This document shows positions 1-11,024 of a stretch of DNA of 64,000 nt, piece by piece. Each line of letters begins with the position of its first letter. Position 1 is the first letter of the stretch. Below the pieces are notes generated by a model that saw only the letters and a list, made by a program, of their open reading frames with translations, was not told the origin of the DNA and did no database searches. A program made the translations under genes and the position numbers. Source of the DNA: Cinnamomum chago (lineage: Eukaryota; Streptophyta; Magnoliopsida; Laurales; Lauraceae); NCBI GenBank assembly GCA_038049695.1, contig CP142460.1, forward strand, positions 41,710,501 to 41,774,500. Reading direction: 5' to 3'.

Positions 1-554
1 AGGATCATGATGAAGTTCGACGCCATATTTCCTTAAGCAATGATTCTTATAAAGAACATGTAGATAAGCATTGTTGTTTCGTTTAGTTTGCGGAGGGCGA
101 TATGGTTATGCTTCGTAATCGTCCAGAGCACCTTCCATCGGGCGCCAATAAAAAGCTTCACCCTCGCAATTCTGGACCGTTCAAGATTCTCAAGAAAATT
201 GGTCCTAATGCATATATGTTGGATTTGCCAGCAGATCTTGGCTTGCATGCTACCTTCAATGTTGAAGACCCCACTCTCTATAAGGGCCATGACCAAGACA
301 GTCCGTCCGAAGAACATGAGCTTCAGTTACCGCCTTCACCAGCCCCTGCAGATCACATTGTTGATGTGCTTGATGATCAGCTTGTTTCTACTAGACAAGG
401 GGGATTTCAGAAGGTTCTTCTTCGTTGGAAGCATCGTCCCCTCGGATGCCACGTGGATTACAACTACCGATTTCCAGCGTCTTAATCCTGATCTTTATGA
501 GAGATATCAGGCAATTCACTCGCCGGAGTCGAGTTTTTCCAAGCCGAGGAGAGT
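1..554 (+). pseudogene. Ty3/gypsy integrase C-terminal end with chromo-like domain (element enters from left edge)
   Basis: This is the last part of a gypsy pol gene. Positions 102-300 encode the conserved integrase tail (LHPRNSGPFKILKKIGPNAY, then a segment with FNVEDPTLYKGHD). A chromodomain-like stretch follows (GGFQKVLLRWK, and further on ATWITTTDFQRLNPDLYERY). The same two blocks occur at 41.8-42.25 kb in the 32-42 kb gypsy element, so the two belong to related families. Integrase inserts the element's cDNA, and in chromoviruses the chromo-like domain is known to guide target choice. The gag, protease and reverse transcriptase parts lie left of the window. It is a broken fossil copy. Family confidence is high; I cannot give the exact chromovirus lineage. 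Confidence 0.85.
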
Positions 555-1040
555 TGATGCAGGCCGATCAAAGGCCAAGGCCCGCAAGCCCTGATGGCCC
601 GCTTGATAGGGTCCACATGATCTCTAATTAGAGATCCCTATGGCCCGCCTGATAGGGCGCACATGATCTCTAATTAGAGATCCCTATCTTATTTTAGATA
701 ATTTCTAGATTAGTAGGTTGCTTAATTGTTAGGAAGATTTCCTTTCTATTTCATATGCTAATTAGGATTAGCTATTTCCTATTTAGGATTAATGCTACTC
801 TATATATAGAGAAGCTTTCTATTGTAATCGGTAGACTTTATTCAAATACTATTCAAGAAGTTGCTCTCGTGAGTTTGGGTAATTTTCCTAAGTGAGTTTA
901 GGGTTTGAGTCTCAGGACTCGATCTCACCGCTGGAGGTGTAGATCTTCACATCAAGAAAGAACGAACTTGCAACGCCCTCGGCCCGAGATCCCATAATCA
1001 CGTAGGGTATCGAGGCGCTACGCCGCATGGGGATTCGAGT
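555..1040 (+). repeat. 3' LTR of the left-edge gypsy element (right end uncertain)
   Basis: The LTR starts TGATGCAG right after a purine-rich stretch (CGAGGAGAGT) that fits a polypurine tract. Its first 130 bases share phrases with the LTRs at 32053 and 42288 (GGGTCCACATGATCT, AGAGATCCCTAT). A TATATATAGAG box lies near 800. No partner LTR is in the window and no target duplication could be paired, so the end is only approximate, somewhere between about 850 and 1050. Confidence 0.6.
595..686 (+). repeat. 46-bp tandem duplication inside the LTR
   Basis: Two head-to-tail copies of a 46-bp unit (595-640 and 641-686) differ at only a few positions. Each ends in AGAGATCCCTA. The related LTRs at 32053 and 42288 have one copy, so the duplication arose in this lineage. 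Confidence 0.85.
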
Positions 1041-1081
1041 CAACCAACTCACGCATAAATTTATTCCCCAAGTGTGAATTC

Positions 1082-2437
1082 TGATGCAATCCTAGGGTTA
1101 GGATCGTAGGTGCTGAAGCACAATCGGCGTCGAAGCGCGTGTCTGAAGACACAATAAGTCTTCGCAGAGATGATAACGAGGACGCACCTCAATGGGAAAA
1201 TCCAATTTCATTAATCAACTCTCCACTATATGCAGTCTTAAGCCTCATACAAAACTAATTAAATCATGTTCCTCATCATCTTCTAATCCACACTTGCCTT
1301 GGAGCCATGCAAATGTGTCACCATAGTCAAGAATAGATAATTCTCCTTGTTTCAAATCAAGTAAGGACAAAAATAGACTTCATTTCCAAAATACCATGAG
1401 CCATATTTATCTACATATTTGTATCTTTGAAGTATGTTGAAGGTTGTGGTATCACAGAGTTTCATCGTGGATGAAAGAGTGATGAACTTGATGTATAGAT
1501 CTGCTCACTACAAATATGCTGGCGAAGACGGATCGGAAATCGGGCTTCAGATGGTTCCAAAATGGCAAAAAGAAGGCCCTTGATTGTTTGTTGCTAATGT
1601 CAGGAATGGTTTCAGCTTGCTAATGCTTCAAAATAGGTTCGGCTTTAACTATTGATTGGGTCGGATGACTCGGATCCACCTGATCCAAATCTGCACACAG
1701 ATTGGGTATTGTCGTAATGGGTTAAGTTTGACGTGGACCTGAACTCAACCCAAACTCAGGCCCTGGTTCTACTCGGCACATGTCTCAGAGGCGCGTGTGG
1801 GTGCTTTGAGTTTCCTCATTCGTCATGTCGAGAGGAGGAAAAAAATTGAAGACCCCTTAATCAATTCTACTTCAACGAAGGGGAGAAAGAAGACCCCCTT
1901 TTTCGTTCCTTTATGCTCTCTGATGAGGATGGTGGTGACGCTTGGCAGCGGATCCTTGGGTGATGGCAGTTGTCGTCGATGGCAGGGAGTTGGTGTGTTT
2001 GTGTGGCGAAGTGGAGGGGTTGCAACGGTTTTGGGTAAAGAACAGGGGTCTGGAGTTGGAGATTTGGAGATTTTGGCTATGGGATCTTGGGATTTTGGTT
2101 ATGGGATCTAGGGATTTTGGGTTTCTGATGGAAGGATGGGAATGGGTTCTTGTTTGACGAAGATGGGGGCTGACTACACGGATTTGCAGTGATGGGTCGA
2201 TGCAAGTGGGGAAGATGGATTGGATGTACAAAGGATAGATGGATGGAGGGATAGGCTCCAATCGATCACCCGAGATGGATCAGAGCAATCTGGATCTTCG
2301 CTCTGATACATTGGTATCAGATCCTTGTTATTGTCTGGATCCTCGTTATCGCCTTTGTGGAGACTTATTGTGTCTTAGAACACGCGCTTTGGCACCGATT
2401 GTGCTTTGGCACCTGCGATCCTAACCCTAGGATTGCA
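1082..2437. repeat. Inverted repeat, ~100-bp arms about 1.15 kb apart
   Basis: The reverse complement of 1082-1182 matches 2338-2437 at roughly 87% by eye. Shared blocks include GACTTATTGTGTCTT, CCGATTGTGCTT and CGATCCTAACCCTAGGATTG. The 1.15 kb between the arms has no convincing coding region, although several open frames of 60-116 codons exist. Near 2303-2322 there is a perfect dyad, TCTGATAC-ATTG-GTATCAGA, resembling two primer-binding sites head to head. This may be a fold-back or non-autonomous element, or two oppositely oriented copies of one repeat. No target duplication was found. Confidence 0.65.
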
Positions 2438-2825
2438 TCAAATTCCCATAGGATTTCACGTGTGAGGTGTCATAATTGAACCCTCACAAATGAGGGTATA
2501 TTTTCTTTTTCTTTTCATGGAAGTTTGTGTAACTCATTGAACCTGTACCTTCCATAATCATAATAATTGGTATCCAACATCACATCCATCCATAGTATAC
2601 TTGATTGACTGATAAAGAGCACGAACTCATTAATAGATCACATTAAAGTTGAAGTTTGAGTTGGAGTGGAAGAAGAAATAGAAGTAAGTAGCGGAAGCAT
2701 TAGTTTAAGTTTTACAACACAATAAAGTTTAAACAACACATAATGGCCATCCGGGCCAAAATAGGGACATATGACGAGCACTCTTGCCCAACAAAGGGAT
2801 GTCTAGAAGACATCGTCAGGGGGTC
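2438..2825. other. Non-coding stretch, possible long-LTR fragment
   Basis: No gene is visible. The text (TGTCATAATTGAACC at 2468, then a GCGGAAGCATTAG phrase near 2690) resembles the end of the Tekay/Del-like LTR that starts TGTCACGACCC at 21601, but the match is weak. It continues logically at 14039 once the nested insertions between are set aside. Confidence 0.3.
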
Positions 2826-2886
2826 CACGCTAACAATCTCAAGAAGGTATGACTGATCAGAATTTCTGAAACTGTATTCTCTTATT

Positions 2887-3177
2887 TGACAATTTGATGA
2901 ACACAGAACCTTGAAAGCAATGGTTTTGAATACAATACTGAGAATGTATTGTCGTGTCCTTTATTGGAGAGCATTCATCACTATATAAAGGTTTTACATG
3001 CCTCAATCAAGGCTTAAAGTTTAAGAAACTAGCTAATTACATCAATTGCTATTCTAAGTTAGGAAACTAGCTAATCAATAAAATATGTACAACAGTATAC
3101 CCATTGACCCAATCAATCCCACGTGAGATATATGTGACAGCAGTGAATCTTCTCATGGGCCGTAGGCCTGATTAACA
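2887..3177 (-). repeat. 3' LTR of the outer copia
   Basis: On the minus strand it starts TGTTAATCAGGCC and ends AAATTGTCA. It is 291 bp, the same length as its partner at 13484, with two differences seen. It lies next to the polypurine run at 3178-3190 (CCTCCCTCAAATT on the + strand). Confidence 0.93.
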
Positions 3178-5450
3178 CCCTCCCTCAAATTGATGCGGGA
3201 GAATCAACAAGCATCAATTTGCCAACCAAGAACTGATGGCGTGGTCGTGGAAGACCTTTGGTGAGAATATCAGCAATTTGAAGTTCAGTGGAGACATGCG
3301 GTAGGCTGGTGACATCACGTTTAAGTTCATCACGGATAAAGTGACAATCAACCTCGATGTGTTTAGTGCGTTCATGAAAAATTGGATTTTCAGTAATCCG
3401 AATTGCACTTGTATTATCTGCATAGAGAGGGGTAGCTCCTTCTGTGGGAAATCCAATGTCGGAGAGCAGGCCACAGAGCCAAAGGATTTCGGAGCACGCA
3501 GCAGACATAACTTGGTACTCAGCCTCGGTAGAAGATTTGGAAACTTTTTCATGTTTCTTGCATTTCCAGTAAATCAAACTATTACCCAAGAACATGCACC
3601 ATCCTGTAGTCGATCGGCGAGTATCTGGACAACTAGCCCAATCAGCATCTGAATAAGCTCTGAGTGAAAGAGGATTGTTTGATGGAAAAAACAACCCGCG
3701 AGTCGGTGTGCGAATAAGGTACCGAATGATGCGACGAACAGCCGCCAGATGAAGGTGACGAGTAGCAGTCATGAATTGACTCATTAGGTTAACTGCAAAT
3801 GAGATATCAGGACGGGTGATCGTGAGGTAGATCAAGCTACCCACTAACCGGCGATACGCGGTAGGATCTGGAAGAAGGTCACCCTCCTCTTTACTGAGTT
3901 TGACATTCAGTTCAACTGGCGTATCTACTGGAGCGGAGGAAGTTAGCCCAGCCAAGTCAATGAGATCAACCGTGTATTTGTGCTGATTGAGAACTATTCC
4001 TTTAGGCGATTGATGAACTTCAAGACCGAGGAAATAGTGTAAAGGGCCGAGATCCTTCATGTGAAATGTCTGACGAAGAGAAGCTTGGAGTTCCTGAATC
4101 ATTTGTGCATTAGGACCAGTAATGACAATGTCATCAACGTAAACTAGTAGCACAGTAAATTCCGGACGGAGCATGATGTAAGAACATGGAAGGATCATAC
4201 TGGCTAGGATGAAAATCCAAGTGGAGAAGTGCATCTTGAAATTTCTCAAACCATGCTCGAGGAGCTTGCTTCAGACCATAGAGGGAGCGACGGAGCTTAG
4301 CAACCATACCCTTCCTAGATGAAGATCCAGGAGGCAGACGCATATAAACGGCTTCTTTGAGATCACCATGAAGAAACGCGTTTTTTACATCCATTTGATA
4401 GAGAGGCCAGGACTAAGAGGCAGCAACAGCAAGGATGATGCGTACTGTGGTCATCTTGGCGACAGGAGCAAAAGTTTCATCATAATCAATGCCATATTCC
4501 TGTCGATTTCCGAGAGCAACAAGGCGCGCTTTATATCGATCAAGAGTGCCATCTGATTTTAACTTGAGAGAAAAAATCCACTTGCAGCCAATAGGTCTGA
4601 CCCCCACAGGAGAGGGGACAATATCCCACGTATGATTTTTCTCTAAAGCATCCAATTCTTCTTGCATAGCTTTGTTCCACCATTCGTCCTGCACAGCCTG
4701 AGAATAGGAGTGGGGGATGGAAGAAGAGGACAAAGTGGCCATTAAGGAAGTATGAGAGAACCCATAGCGGTCGGGGGGTACGGAGATGCGAGTGGAGCGG
4801 CGCAATGGCGGAGGTGGACTGGATGCCGGAGGAGGATCAGGAGGGGGATCCCTGGGAGGCGCTTCTCTGTTCCGTCGTTGATACACAAAGTTGGGATTAA
4901 AACGAACAACCGATGTGTTGTCAGAAAAACCAGGTAAAGACACCAAGGAGGAGGAATCAGAAGGTTCAAGGTGTTTTTGAAAATAATACTGCTGTTAAAA
5001 AAAAACGACATTCCTAGAGGTCCGTAAGCGACGAATGTGAGGATCGTAGCAAAGGAACCCTTTCTGGAAGGGCGCATAACCTAAAAACACACACTGAGCT
5101 GATTGGGCGGTGAGTTTGTTTCTCTCAAAAGGAGGCAAGTGCACAAAGCAAATGGAGCCGAAAACATGAAGATCATCATAAGATGGAGATGTCTGGTACA
5201 ATCGGTAATATGGGCTCTGATTTTGAATAGAGGTTGAAGGCAAACGATTTATAAGATGAGCTGCCGTAGCCAGTGCCTCAACCCAAAAACGGGTAGGAAC
5301 CGATGATTCAAGAAGAAGAGAACGAGTGACATCAAGAAGATGTCTATTTTTTCTTTTAGCGACTCCATTCTGCTGTGGAGTATAAGGACAAGTTCTCTGA
5401 GAAATAATGCCTTTGTTTTGCAAGAAGGTTTGAAAATCTGAGGACACATA

Positions 5451-5805
5451 TGTAGAAGATAACTCTTGAAATAAATAGGCCCATGTGTAGAAGATAACTC
5501 TTGAAATAAATAGGCCCATGTACACTAATCTTGGCCCATGTAAAATATCCCACGTGTGGGATTGGGAGAAATCTTATACAGCTTGTATCATAGATATACT
5601 TCTATGTATAGAGATTAGGATTCCTTTTATCTTTATTTCCTTAATTGCTGATTGTAATTAGCTTGTAATTACTGCTGATTAATAGCTTGTAATTGGGTAA
5701 ATTCTATTATAAAATGGATAGTCGATGCTCTGTGAAGACATCAACTTTTTCCCCAAGCTCTTCTCTTCTCTTCTATCTCTCTGCATGATCATTCATAATC
5801 TATCA
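5451..5805 (+). repeat. 5' LTR of the nested copia
   Basis: It starts TGTAGAAGATAAC and ends AATCTATCA. The first 35 bp are present twice in tandem (5451-5485 and 5486-5520). A TATAAAATGG box lies near 5709. Confidence 0.95.
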
Positions 5806-5817
5806 TGGTATCAGAGC
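5806..5817 (+). other. Primer-binding site (initiator Met tRNA)
   Basis: TGGTATCAGAGC directly abuts the 5' LTR and is complementary to the 3' end of plant initiator Met tRNA, the usual primer of copia elements. Confidence 0.92.
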
Positions 5818-6472
5818 TAAGGTTATGAGGAGATTTCTCCTTCATTCAGTCTGAGAGATTCTCCAAAACATCATCGAGTGCTTCTCCTCCAATCTGATCG
5901 TCTCTCCCATTCTCTCTGCTGACTCTGCCTGGAGTTCTCTGATCAAGGTGGCCCACCTCCGATCAATCACTGGTCACCAGCAACACCCATGATTCTGATC
6001 GATTAGTCTTCAAGTATTTTTTGAAGATTTTTCTGGATTTTTTACTCATCGATTAAGGTACTTTTCAACCCCTTCTTCATCTGACGGTTTTGGGTCCTTT
6101 TTCTCAAAAGGATTTCATCATCACCGTCCAGATTTGTGGATCTTCACCCAAAACTCCTCAAACTTGGTCTGGAGGACATACTTTTGATCCTTTCTAGGAT
6201 TATATACTCTGATCTGAGATTGGACACCATTGTGGACCCCACGATCCACTCCTGCCTTGAAAATCCAGTTCGTCTAGCTCCTGTTTTGGTGTTTTCTGTG
6301 AAGTTTTTCTCCTGCTTTCACATATCATCAAATCTGATTGCATCTTTCATGCTTGGTTAGTGAAAATCATAGCATATTATTACATTGTGCCTTGCTGTTC
6401 ACTGTGATCTGCTACTGTTGTTCTTCTCTGCTACTGCTCACTGCTACTTTTTGTGTGGTCTCTGCTGCAACC

Positions 6473-9400
6473 ATGGATAAATACGATGTGATTCCAATTA
6501 AATTTAATGGGAATAATTATATGGCCTGGTCTTTTCATCTCAAGAATTTTGTGGAAGGCCAAGGACTGTTTGGTTATCTTGATGGATCGATAACTACTAC
6601 TACAAGTGCTACTGACACAAAAGCATTATCCACCTGGTCCAAAGAAAATGCTAAGGTGATCACATGGATTCTTAACTCCATTGATCCTCCTCTGGCCATT
6701 GCTCTTCAAGCATATACTGCTGCCACTGATATGTGGGCACATCTCAAGAAAATTTATCATCAAACGAATAAAGCACGCAAATTTCACTTGGATAGTGAAA
6801 TTGCTAAATTCAATCAAGGCGATAAATCTGTGCAAGAGTACTTTAATGGGTTTCTCACCCTATGGATTGAGCGGGATGCCATGATCATTCAATCTGTGTC
6901 TTCTGGGTTTCTGTCTGAGGCTCTCAAATTACAAGAGGAAACTCACATCAGTCAGTTTCTTATGAACCTCAGACCCGAATTCGAATCGGTTCGGTCTGCT
7001 CTCATAAATAGAGAAGTATCTGCAAACCTGGATACCTGCTTCCAAGAGGTCCTTCGAGAAGAACTTCGCCTGAACTCACAGCGTGCCATTGCTGAAGACC
7101 CAAAAGCTTTTCTAGCTCCTCTTCCGGCTGATTCTGCTCTCTTGGCAGCCCCCAATCAGAAGCCTATTCAATGCTATGAATGCAAAGGCTTCGGTCATAT
7201 TGCCAAGAACTGTCGTAAGAAACTGGTGTGCAGGTATTGCAAACGCTGTGGTCATCTTATTGATGACTGTCGGAGCTTACAGCGAAAGAATGGGCCCCAG
7301 CAGAAGCAGAATCCTTCCAACTTGCCCAGACAAAACACTCCAGCTGCATTCCAAGTTCAAGCATCTTTTCCTGATATCGGAAGCACCTCTTCTGGGTCCG
7401 TCTCCATGACTCCTGCCCATATTCAAGATCTGATTCAGAATACGGTTACTTCGGCATACGCATCTATGGGCTTTACTGGTGGTCGGTATCAACCTCATTC
7501 TCCTCTAGCATTTCCTGCATTTCATTCTTCACTCTCTGAGTCTTCATCTATCACCACTTCCACATGGTTTCTAGATTCAGGAGCATCAAACCACATGACT
7601 TCTAATAACAGTAGCTTTACAAACTCTCAACCTTACCTTGGAAAGGACAAAATCACCACTGCTAATGGCGACCAATTACCCATTTCTGGTATTGGTACCA
7701 TTACTTTATCCAGTATCTCTGGCCAGTCTATCACCCTTCCCAATGTCTATTTTGTTCCCAAATTATCAGCCAATGTACTTTCTGTAGGACAACTTATTGA
7801 TGATGGGTACAGTGTTAACTTTTCTTCCACTGGTTGTGTCATACAGGAGCGGCAAACTGGGAAGGTGATCGCGACGGGGAGTAAACATGGTCGACTGTTT
7901 CTGCTGGACATTGGACTTCATTCTCTATTTTCTTCTTCTTCTCCTAATTTCAATAAAATGTGGAATGTGTGGCATAGTCGTCTTGGTCATGTGAACAATG
8001 CTTCTTTACTTTCTTTGTTCAAAATTGGTTGTTTAGAACCTACTATTGATAATAAGATGGTTACCTCTTTCCTTCAATCAAAATGTGAAACGTGTTGCTT
8101 GAGTAAGAGTCATATTTTACCTTTTCCCATTCATCATTCTCGTGCATTATCATCTTTTGACATTATTCACACAGATGTTTGGGGAATTGCACCCACATTA
8201 AGTAGGACTGGGTTTAAGTATTAACATTCATTGATGATCATTCTCGTTTCACTTGGATTTATTTCATGCGCTTCAAATCTGAAGTCTTTCTTCTTTTCCA
8301 AAAATTTTACAAAATGATTCAAACACAATTTCAGAAAGAAATAAAAATCCTTAGGTCTGACTCTGGTGGAGAATACATGTCCCATGATTTTTCGACCTTC
8401 CTTTCTGATAAAGGAATTCTTCACCAAAAATCCTGCCCGCATACTCCACAGCAAAATGGTGTTGCGGAAAGGAAGAACAGACATATTCTTGAAACTGTTC
8501 GTTCTCTCCTTCTTGCATCCTTAGTTCCTCCCACCTTTTGGTGTGATGCTGCCCAGACTGCTGTTTATCTCCTCAATCGTCATCCTAGTTCAGTTCTAGG
8601 AAAGACTACTCCTTATGAAACTCTATTTGGTCATGCCCCTTCATATTCTCACTTACGAGTTTTTGGATGCTTGTGCTTTGTTCATCTTCCACCTACAGAG
8701 CGCACTAAGTTGTCTCCTCAGGCTGCCAAATGTATCTTTTTGGGTTACAGTACTGAACACAAGGGTTTTCTGTGTTATGATCAATCCGAAAAACGCATGC
8801 GCATATCTCGTAATGTGATCTTCTTGGAACACATTCCTTTCTTTTCTTTGCGTTTGGATCATCACCCTGTTGCTGTGTCTTATATGCCGCACTTCCCGGC
8901 AACTTCTCCACCTCCGATCACCAATGTCTATGTCCGGCGGAACACGGTCCCTCCTGTGGGGACTCCTTCTCCTGATCCTCTTCCCGCGCCACTTCCTGCA
9001 CCCTCAGGTATTAATACTTCTTCTGATCGTATCATACCCCTGCGACGCTCTAGTCGTCCTTCAGTTACCCCTGACCGTTATGGTTTTCCTGCTCTTTTCA
9101 CTTCTTTGGATAGTGCTCCTATACCCACCTCATATTCACAGGCCTCGAAGATTGCTTACTGGCAGGATGCTATGACTGAGGAGTTGCTTGCTCTAGAAGC
9201 AAACAAAACATGGGAGTTGGTACCGGCCCCTGACGGTGCATCTGTAATCGGCAGTAAATGGATCTATTCCATAAAAGTTCACTCTGATGGGAGTCTTGAC
9301 CGCTACAAAGCCAGATTAGTGGCACAGGGTTATAAGCAGGAATATGGGATTGACTATAAGGAGACCTTTGCACCAGTGGCTAAAATGACAACTGTTCGCA

Positions 9401-10671
9401 CTCTCCTTTGTGTAGCTGCAGCCCGCAACTGGCCCCTATGGCAAATGGATGTCAAAAATGCCTTTCTGCATGGCGACTTGCGTGAGACTGTGTATTTAAA
9501 ACCACCTCCGGGATATGCTTGTCCTCCACAACATGTTTGTAAATTGAAGAAAGCTCTTTATGGGCTTAAGCAGGCTCCCAGGGCTTGGTTTGATAAATTT
9601 CGGACAGCTATCCTTCAAGCTGGCTTTCGCCAGAGTCACTTTGATAGTTCCCTCTTCATCAGATGGACTCCGAAAGGCTACACATTTCTCTTAGTCTATG
9701 TTGATGATATGATTCTTAGTGGCAATGATGTTGCTGGCATTATGGATCTCAAACTTCATCTTACTCGCCACTTCAGAATGAAGGATCTTGGTCCTCTCAC
9801 TTACTTTCTGGGGCTTGAGTTTATGCGTAACAAATCTGGCATTCGGGTCCATCAGCGCAAATATGCTACATATTTGATTAATTCGGCAAGGCTTGATGAT
9901 GCTCACACGGTTGATACGCCTATGGAATTGAACAACAAACTCAGTTCGAATGATGGCCCTCCCCTGGATGATCCCTCTATTTTCCGGCGGATAGTTGGTA
10001 GTTTGCTCTACTTAACTATGACTCGGCCGGATATTTCTCATGCTGTTCATATAGTTAGCCAATTTGTTAGCAATCCCCACAAATCTCACCTTGCAGCGGC
10101 TTTACACATACTCCGCTATGTTAAAGGCACTCTTCACCATGGTCTATTCTACTCTTCGGGTACTTCTTTGTGCTTATCTGCTTATGCTGATGCCGACTGG
10201 GTTGGTTGTCCCGATTCTCGGCGCTCTACTACTGGATGGTGTATGTTTCTTGGGAATTCTCTCATTTCGTGGAAGTGCAAGAAGCAAACCACAGTTTCGA
10301 AGTCTTCTGCTGAGGCAGAATATCGGGCAATGTCCTCTGCTAGTGCCGAAATCATCTGGCTACGCCGTCTTTTGTGTGAATTCGGTGTTCTCCTTGGTCG
10401 TTCTACACCTCTTCATGGTGACAGCACTAGTGCTACCAGAATTGCTAACAATCCAGTCTTTCATGAAAGGACGAAACACATTGAGATTGATTGTCACTTC
10501 ATCCGTCAGCACGTTGTTACTGAGAAGATTTCCCTTCCTCATGTCTCTACTCTTAACCAGTTGGCGGATATCTTCACCAAGGCTCTTCCCAAAACGCGTC
10601 ATCATGATCTTACTTCCAAATTGATGTTTTCTGCATTACCACATCAATTTGAGGGGGAGTGTAGAAGATAA
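6473..10671 (+). pseudogene. gag-pol region of the nested copia (nearly whole)
   Basis: The start ATG at 6473 opens with MDKYDVIPIKFNGNNYMAW, a copia gag N-terminus with the usual NY-x-W motif. Further domains are two zinc knuckles (CYECKGFGHIAKNC near 7170 and CRYCKRCGHLIDDC near 7230), protease (WFLDSGASNHM near 7570), pre-integrase (WHSRLGH near 7970), integrase (HTDVWG near 8170 and PHTPQQNGVAERKN near 8440), reverse transcriptase (QMDVKNAFLHGDL near 9440 and YVDDM near 9698), and RNase H (ADADWVGCPDSRRSTTGW near 10185). The end overlaps the start of the 3' LTR by about 12 bases. About one break is apparent, so it is treated as a fossil. Confidence 0.92.
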
Positions 10672-11024
10672 CTCTTGAAATAAATAGGCCCATGTGTAGA
10701 AGATAACTCTTGAAATAAATAGGCCCATGTACACTAATCTTGGCCCATCTAGGCCCATGTAAAATATCCCACGTGTGGGATTGGGAGAAATCTTATACAG
10801 CTTGTATCATAGATATACTTCTATGTATAGAGATTAGGATTCCTTTTATCTTTATTTCCTTAATTGCTGATTGTAATTAGCTTGTAATTACTGCTGATTA
10901 ATAGCTTGTAATTGGGTAAATTCTATTATAAAATGGATAGTCGATGCTCTGTGAAGACCTCAACTTTTTCCCCAAGCTCTTCTCTTCTCTTCTATCTCTC
11001 TGCATGATCATTCATAATCTATCA
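10660..11024 (+). repeat. 3' LTR of the nested copia
   Basis: It is 365 bp and matches the left LTR except for one substitution and a 10-bp longer stretch near 10750. It has the same 35-bp tandem start and is followed by ACATA. Confidence 0.95.

Larger units (their letters stand above)
5451..11024 (+). mobile_element. Ty1/copia LTR retrotransposon, plus strand, nested in the outer copia
   Basis: LTRs at 5451-5805 (355 bp) and 10660-11024 (365 bp) are flanked by the duplication ACATA (5446-5450 and 11025-11029). The primer-binding site TGGTATCAGAGC follows the left LTR without a gap (5806-5817). A polypurine tract (GAGGGGGAG) precedes the right LTR. The internal region carries a complete copia domain set from gag to RNase H. 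The LTRs differ by one substitution and one 10-bp length difference, so this is the youngest dated insertion here, on the order of 0.1 million years. It looks almost whole, with about one break. Confidence 0.95.

Noticed and set aside
1797-2261. Open frames of 71-116 codons on both strands
   Set aside because: They overlap on both strands, follow repetitive GGGATTTTGG wording and sit between the arms of an inverted repeat; there is no conserved motif.
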